A DNA stretch of 11,605 nucleotides from Pseudomonadota bacterium. GTDB taxonomy: Bacteria; Pseudomonadota; Alphaproteobacteria; Rhizobiales; Rhizobiaceae. Below the pieces are notes generated by a model. That model had not been told where the DNA came from. It saw only the letters and a program-made list of their open reading frames with translations, and made no database searches. Position numbers and translations under genes: made by a program. Every line of letters starts with the position of its first letter. Position 1 is the stretch's first letter. The DNA lies in the NCBI GenBank assembly GCA_023419995.1, contig JAEZXF010000160.1, forward strand, positions 1 through 11,605, read 5' to 3'. Shown here piece after piece: positions 7,137-11,605 of the stretch.

Positions 7137-9242
7137 CTAGTGGGTCACCACGGCATCGGGAAACGGCTTCGGGAACGAGATCGGTTTGCTGCTGGGTATG
7201 TCGATGCGCCCTTCCTCCAGCGCGTGGCACGCGGCCCAGCTGCCGACATATTCCTTCATGCGCGGCACTTCCGTGCGGCACCGCTCGTTGGCGAAGGGGC
7301 AGCGCGTGTTGAAGCGGCATCCCGGCGGAGGGGCGAGCGGGCTCGGCACCTCGCCCGTCGGCGCGGCCTGGCTGCTGCCGATCCTGTCCAGGTCGGGCAC
7401 CGCGTCCCGCAGCAGGCGCGTGTAGGGATGCAGGGGGCGCTCGAAGATCACCTCGGGCGTGCCTATCTCGCACAGGCGTCCCAGATACATCACCGCGACG
7501 ACGTCGGCGATGAAGTTGACCACGGCAAGGTCGTGGGAGATGAACAGCATCGTCAGGTTGTGCTGGCGCTGCATGTCCTTCATCAGGTTCAGGATCTGCG
7601 CCTGCACCGACACGTCGAGCGCCGATGTCGGCTCGTCGCAGACGAGAAGGCCGGGATCGCCCGAGAGCGCCCGCGCGATGGAGATGCGCTGGCGCTGCCC
7701 GCCGGAGAACGCGTGCGGGTAGCGCTTGGTGTCTGCGCCCGACAGGCCGACCTGCTTGAGCAGCTCCACGACGCGGTCCTTGACGCGGTTCGCGTTCCTC
7801 TCCTGCCGGGCATCGACCAGGATCGGCTCGCGTATGATCTGCCCGACGTTCCAGCGCGGATTGAGCGACGAATAGGGATCCTGGAAGACCATCTGTACCC
7901 TGCGCATCACCGCAAGCTGCTCCGGCGTCCGCCGCCAGGGGGACACGGAAACCCCCTCCAAGGAGATTTCCCCCTGCGTCGGACGCGTTAGCCCGGCGAC
8001 GAGGCGGGCGATCGTCGACTTCCCGCATCCGGATTCGCCCACCAGCGCGAAGGTCTGCGAGCGCCGGATATGGAACGAGACGTCCTCCACCGCCGACACG
8101 TACGGCGCCGGCCCCTTGCTTATCAGGCTCTTCAGGAAGGGCTGGGCGATGTCGAACCGGCACGTCAGCCCCGTCACCGACAGATGGACGGGCGGCACCT
8201 CGGCCTCGATCGCCTTCTCCTTCCTTCCGGCGACCGCGGCAATCTTGCGGCTTGTCTCCGGCGGCAGGAAACATGCGGCCTCGGTGCGATCGTTCGCCTC
8301 CAGCGTCGGGGCGGACTGCAGGCACTTGTCGAACGCGAAAGCGCAACGCGGGCTGAACGCGCAGTGGTCCCAGGGCGAGGAGGACAGGCGCGGCATCGAC
8401 CCCTCGAGCTGCGGCAGCCGCGCCGGCTGAGTGCCGAGGCGCGGGATCGAGTTCATCAGGCCGCGCGTGTAGGGATGCTCGGGCGACTTGATCGTGTCTT
8501 CCGTGGGACCCGTCTCGACGATGCGGCCCAGATAGAGGACGGCCACGCGGTCCGTGATCTCGCCGATCACGCCCATATCGTGCGTGATCAGCAGCATCGC
8601 GGTCTTCTCCTCCTGCGACAGGCGCCGCAGGAGGCGGATGATCTGCGCCTGGATCGAGACGTCGAGCGCCGTGGTCGGCTCGTCCGCGATCACCAGCTTG
8701 GGCTTGGTGCAAAGCGCCAGCGCAATCACCACACGCTGGCGCATGCCGCCCGAGAACTCGTGCGGGTAGCTGTTGACGCGCTCTTCCGGCGCCGGCAGGC
8801 CGACGCGGCGCAGCCACTCGACGGCTTCCTTGCGCGCTTCGGCCTCGGACAGGCCGCGATTGACCATCATGGTTTCGACGAGCTGGTGCCCGACCGTGTA
8901 GAGCGGGTTCAGGCTCGTAAGCGGATCCTGGAAGATCGTGGCGATGTGCCGGCCGCGAAGCGCCCGCATCTCGGCGTCGTCGGCATGGGTGATGTCCCTG
9001 CCGTCGAAGCGGATCGAGCCGCCGATGATCCGCGCGCCCTGCGGCATGAGACGCGTCAGGGCCGACCCGGTCAGCGACTTGCCCGCGCCGGATTCTCCGA
9101 CGATGCCGAGAACCTCGCCCCGGCGGACGGAGAAGGAGACCCCGTCGATGGCCCTCAGGGGTCCGTGGCGGGTCTGGAACTCGATGGTGAGGCCGTCGAC
9201 CTCGAGAAGACGCTCATCAGCGGAGGCGTGGGTTGAGGACAT
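7137..9242 (-). CDS. Fused double ATP-binding subunit of a dipeptide/oligopeptide-type ABC transporter (DppD-DppF-like)
   Basis: Energises uptake through the two permeases encoded upstream. The 701-residue chain (ATG 9242) carries two complete ATPase units. The first has Walker A GESGAGKS (49-56), signature FSGGMRQR (163-170) and Walker B LVIADEP (183-189). The second has GESGCGKS (402-409), FSGGQRQR (512-519) and LLVCDEP (532-538). Each ends in an oligo_HPY domain with HPYTR and four cysteines (294, 300, 307, 324; 642, 648, 655, 672); in some Dpp ATPases this motif holds an iron-sulfur cluster. The fused form is common in alphaproteobacteria and in glutathione-type (GsiA) systems. TTG 9260 and GTG 9245 are alternative starts; ATG was chosen as the ordinary codon, with only a weak TGGA upstream. 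It overlaps the permease gene by 26 bases, implying coupling. Substrate is set by the binding protein. Confidence 0.93.
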   Translation of the reverse strand: MSSTHASADERLLEVDGLTIEFQTRHGPLRAIDGVSFSVRRGEVLGIVGESGAGKSLTGSALTRLMPQGARIIGGSIRFDGRDITHADDAEMRALRGRHIATIFQDPLTSLNPLYTVGHQLVETMMVNRGLSEAEARKEAVEWLRRVGLPAPEERVNSYPHEFSGGMRQRVVIALALCTKPKLVIADEPTTALDVSIQAQIIRLLRRLSQEEKTAMLLITHDMGVIGEITDRVAVLYLGRIVETGPTEDTIKSPEHPYTRGLMNSIPRLGTQPARLPQLEGSMPRLSSSPWDHCAFSPRCAFAFDKCLQSAPTLEANDRTEAACFLPPETSRKIAAVAGRKEKAIEAEVPPVHLSVTGLTCRFDIAQPFLKSLISKGPAPYVSAVEDVSFHIRRSQTFALVGESGCGKSTIARLVAGLTRPTQGEISLEGVSVSPWRRTPEQLAVMRRVQMVFQDPYSSLNPRWNVGQIIREPILVDARQERNANRVKDRVVELLKQVGLSGADTKRYPHAFSGGQRQRISIARALSGDPGLLVCDEPTSALDVSVQAQILNLMKDMQRQHNLTMLFISHDLAVVNFIADVVAVMYLGRLCEIGTPEVIFERPLHPYTRLLRDAVPDLDRIGSSQAAPTGEVPSPLAPPPGCRFNTRCPFANERCRTEVPRMKEYVGSWAACHALEEGRIDIPSSKPISFPKPFPDAVVTH

Positions 9243-10122
9243 CACGGATCCAATCGCCAATAAGATTGATGGAAAGCACGAGCAGGAGCAGGGTGAGGCC
9301 GGGGAAGATGGTCATCCACCAGGCCCCCGAGAACAGGAAGTCGTTGCCGTTGCGCACCAGCGTGCCGAGCGAGGGCTTGCTCACCGGCATTCCGACGCCG
9401 AGGAAGGACAGCGTCGCCTCGTTGATGATCGACAGGCCGAACCCCACGGTCGCGATGACGAGCACCGGCTCGAGCACGTTGAGGAGCACGTGCCGCACCA
9501 GGATGCGCGTCGGGGAGATCTGCAGCAGGCGCGCCGCCAGCACGTAGTCCTTGCGCTTCTCGACCATCGTCTGCGCCCGGACGGGACGGGCGAACTGCAC
9601 CCACGTCGCCAGCGAGATGGACATGATGATGACCCAGATCGCCAGCTCGTGATGGATCTCGCGCGGCAGGATGGTGCGCGTCACGCCGTCGATCAGCAGG
9701 GCGACGAGGATGGCGGGGAACGAAAGCTGGATATCGGCGATGCGCATCAGCACCGTGTCGATGCGGCCGCCGGCGAAGCCGGCCAGCAGGCCGAGGGCGA
9801 CGCCGATCACCATCGCGACTGTCGTTGCCAGGATCGCCACGAGAAGGCTCACCCTCATGCCGTAGATGACGGCCGAGAGGATGTCCCGGCCCTGGTTGTC
9901 GGTTCCCAGCGGATAGGTCCAGCTTCCTCCCTCCACCCAGGCGGGCGGAAGCTTGGCGGCCATCAGGTCGACCGTGGCTAGGTCGAACGGGTTGTGGGGC
10001 GCCACCCATGGCGCGAAGATCGCGGCCAGGATGAACACGATCGCGACGAGCGCTGCCACCACCACCAGGGGCTGGGTCCGGAAGCTATAGAACGCGTCGC
10101 TGTCGAGAATGCGGGCAAGCAT
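9217..10122 (-). CDS. Dpp/Opp-type ABC transporter permease, DppC-like (301 aa)
   Basis: Second inner-membrane permease subunit. It shows an N-terminal hydrophobic segment (about 18-40), the DppC/OppC hallmark PLGTDNQGRDILSAVIYG (71-88), several hydrophobic helices (90-117, 133-145, 160-178, 218-232, 272-290), and the EAA-type coupling loop DYVLAARLLQISPTRILVRH (192-211) that contacts the ATPase. It also has EATLSFLGVG (235-244) and the terminal NPRLR. Length is typical. The ATG at 10122 has GGAGG about 8 bases upstream, 13 bases after the stop of the DppB-like gene; its own 3' end overlaps the ATPase gene by 26 bases. Firm at family level; peptide transport itself is not implied, since such systems also carry other small solutes. 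Confidence 0.93.
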   Translation of the reverse strand: MLARILDSDAFYSFRTQPLVVVAALVAIVFILAAIFAPWVAPHNPFDLATVDLMAAKLPPAWVEGGSWTYPLGTDNQGRDILSAVIYGMRVSLLVAILATTVAMVIGVALGLLAGFAGGRIDTVLMRIADIQLSFPAILVALLIDGVTRTILPREIHHELAIWVIIMSISLATWVQFARPVRAQTMVEKRKDYVLAARLLQISPTRILVRHVLLNVLEPVLVIATVGFGLSIINEATLSFLGVGMPVSKPSLGTLVRNGNDFLFSGAWWMTIFPGLTLLLLVLSINLIGDWIRDVLNPRLR

Positions 10123-10135
10123 GGGATGACCCTCC

Positions 10136-11122
10136 CTACATCGCTGCTGCCGTCGAATTCTCGACGCGCAGGCGGGGATCGACGAGGACGTAAAGAACGT
10201 CGCAGATGAAGTTGATGGTGACGAAGATGACCGACACGAGCATCAGGTAGGCGGCCATGATCGGTATGTCGCCGAAATGCACCGCCTGGATGAACAGCAG
10301 GCCGAGCCCCGGCCACTGGAACACGGTCTCGGTGATGATCGAGAACGCCAGGATCGAGCCGAGCTGCAGGCCCGTCACGGTTATGATCGGCACGAGCGTG
10401 TTCTTGAGCGCATGCCGGTAGATGACGCGCTTCTCCGACAGGCCGCGCGCCCGCGCGAACTTGATGTAGTCGGAATGGAGCACCTCGAACATCTGGGAGC
10501 GCACGAGGCGCATGATCAGGGTCAGCTGGAACAGCCCAAGGGTGATGGACGGCAGGATGAGGGCCTTGAGGCCGGACAGGGTGAGGAAGCCCGTCGTCCA
10601 GAAGCCGAGGTCGACGACCGCCCCCCGGCCATAGGAGGGCAGCCAGCCCAGGGTGACGGAGAAAAGCATGATCAGCAGGAGGCCGACGAAGAAGGGCGGC
10701 AGCGACATGCCCAGAAGCGACGTCGTCATGAAGATCCGGCTGGTCAGGCTGCGCGGCGAGACGGCCGAGACCGCGCCCATCCACACGCCGCAAAGGAAGG
10801 CGAAGAGGCCCGATGCGAAGGCCAGCTCGACGGTCGCCGGCAGGCGCTCCGCGATCAGGTCCGCGACCGGCCGCCCCAGGCGGTAGGAGATGCCGAAATT
10901 GCCCGAGGCCATGTTGACCACGAACTGGTAGAACTGCACGGCAACGGGCTGGTCGAGCCCCAGGCGCTCGCGCAGCGCCTGCCGCTCCTCCTGCGTCGTT
11001 TCCTGGCCGACCATGTTGTTGATCGGGTCGCCGACGAACTGGAACAGGCAGAAGGCGACCAGTCCCACTGCGAGGACCACCATGACCGACTGGACCAGCC
11101 TCCGGATCAGAAGAGAAAGCAT
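10136..11122 (-). CDS. Dpp/Opp-type ABC transporter permease, DppB-like (328 aa)
   Basis: First inner-membrane permease subunit, pairing with the DppC-like protein to form the channel. It has an N-terminal membrane helix (about 9-30), the periplasmic stretch SGNFGISYRLGRPV (73-86) typical of DppB/GsiC, helices near 100-120, 133-157, 187-207, 245-263 and 288-312, the EAA loop KFARARGLSEKRVIYRHALK (221-240), ETVFQWPGLG (265-274) and the C-terminal DPRLR (315-319). Length is normal. The ATG at 11122 follows an excellent SD, AGGAGGACAGC. The gap of 140 bases to the binding-protein gene contains a strong hairpin. Family assignment is secure; substrate unknown. Confidence 0.93.
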   Translation of the reverse strand: MLSLLIRRLVQSVMVVLAVGLVAFCLFQFVGDPINNMVGQETTQEERQALRERLGLDQPVAVQFYQFVVNMASGNFGISYRLGRPVADLIAERLPATVELAFASGLFAFLCGVWMGAVSAVSPRSLTSRIFMTTSLLGMSLPPFFVGLLLIMLFSVTLGWLPSYGRGAVVDLGFWTTGFLTLSGLKALILPSITLGLFQLTLIMRLVRSQMFEVLHSDYIKFARARGLSEKRVIYRHALKNTLVPIITVTGLQLGSILAFSIITETVFQWPGLGLLFIQAVHFGDIPIMAAYLMLVSVIFVTINFICDVLYVLVDPRLRVENSTAAAM

Positions 11123-11203
11123 GCTGTCCTCCTACGCGCGACAAGCCGGGCGGGCATGCCGCAGACCAGTTGTTCCCCAGAACCGACGGTCCGATCGATC
11201 ATG

Positions 11204-11248
11204 GGAGCCTCCCCTTCCCGCGTCCCGTCGCGGAGACAGGGAGGCTCC
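11204..11248 (-). promoter_or_regulatory. Intergenic hairpin between binding-protein and permease genes
   Basis: The outer arms are a perfect 10-base inverted repeat, GGAGCCTCCC (11204-11213) and GGGAGGCTCC (11239-11248). An inner stem CCGCG/CGCGG (11218-11222, 11229-11233) caps them with a 6-base loop. There is no T-run after it in the direction of transcription, so it is not a canonical terminator. In transporter operons such hairpins commonly stabilise or attenuate the mRNA so that the binding protein is made in excess; that role here is inference. Confidence 0.6.
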
Positions 11249-11262
11249 TTGTCTTGTTGTCG

Positions 11263-11605
11263 TTATTTCACGTTGACCCAGCGGAGCTCGAACTTCTCGT
11301 CGGCCCGCTGCTTGAGTTCGACGCCGTCGCGAATTCCCCATGCCAGCTTCGTCTGGAACAGCGGGATGATCGCATAGTCGTCCTTGATGATCTCGAACGC
11401 CTCGTTCATCAGCTTGGCGCGCGCGTCCTCGTCGACCTCCCGGGTGATCAGCGTCGTCAGCTCATCGACCCGCGGATTCGAGTATGCGCCGAAATTCCAC
11501 CGGCCGTGGCCGTCGGACGAAGGAGTCGAGAAGACCTCGAACAGGGGGCTGTGCCCGTCGAGGGTCGGCGCGCCCCAGCCGAGCATGAAGAAGCACGTGT
11601 CGCGG
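11263..11605 (-). CDS. Extracellular solute-binding protein family 5, C-terminal part (5' end outside window)
   Basis: The last roughly 113 residues of a periplasmic binding protein of the Dpp/Opp/nickel type (SBP_bac_5) that delivers solute to the adjacent permeases. FFMLGWGAPTLDGHSPL at the edge, followed by NFGAYSNPRVDEL and YAIIPLFQ, are typical of the C-terminal lobe. The chain ends WVNVK. Nothing can be said about signal peptide or ligand pocket because most of the gene lies to the right. As the probable first gene of the operon, its promoter is also outside the window. Confidence 0.9.
   Translation of the reverse strand, partial: RDTCFFMLGWGAPTLDGHSPLFEVFSTPSSDGHGRWNFGAYSNPRVDELTTLITREVDEDARAKLMNEAFEIIKDDYAIIPLFQTKLAWGIRDGVELKQRADEKFELRWVNVK

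Noticed and set aside
6991..8817. 608-codon minus-strand frame across the ATPase region
   Set aside because: It is an out-of-frame reading of the fused ATPase gene with Arg/Pro/Gly-rich sequence and no motifs. Only its last 42 codons lie outside that gene and were listed separately at low confidence.

Overview
The window is high-GC DNA with long open frames on both strands and GGAGG-type ribosome binding sites. This fits an alphaproteobacterium, most likely Hyphomicrobiales (Rhizobiales), although no lineage marker proves it. Every protein gene reads on the minus strand. The only gene on the plus strand is a tRNA.

From the right edge, reading leftwards in the direction of transcription, there is one apparent operon (about 11605 to 2924). 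It starts with the C-terminal end of a family-5 solute-binding protein, then a long intergenic hairpin, two Dpp/Opp-type permeases, and a fused double ATPase. A gap of 186 bases follows that may hold a 42-codon ORF. Next come two small overlapping genes. The first is a TudS/DUF523-related putative desulfidase. The second looks like its shortened paralogue and has lost all the expected cluster cysteines. After them come two different metal-dependent amidohydrolases of the TRZ/ATZ (subtype III) type. Tight spacing and overlaps (26-base, 4-base, and a 10-base gap with the SD inside the upstream stop region) suggest co-transcription and translational coupling.

Read together, the operon suggests import of a small nitrogenous compound, removal of sulfur (or a related hydrolytic step) by the TudS-like pair, and one or two deaminations or amide hydrolyses by the amidohydrolases. 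The substrate cannot be read from the sequence. A thio-substituted heterocycle is the simplest hypothesis. No regulator is visible in the window.

The left part is conserved housekeeping: a plus-strand tRNA-Gln(UUG), a CysQ-type 3'(2'),5'-bisphosphate nucleotidase, and the first 467 codons of phosphoglucomutase, cut by the left edge. A 326-base stretch without a convincing gene separates the tRNA from the end of the operon. It holds several short palindromes.
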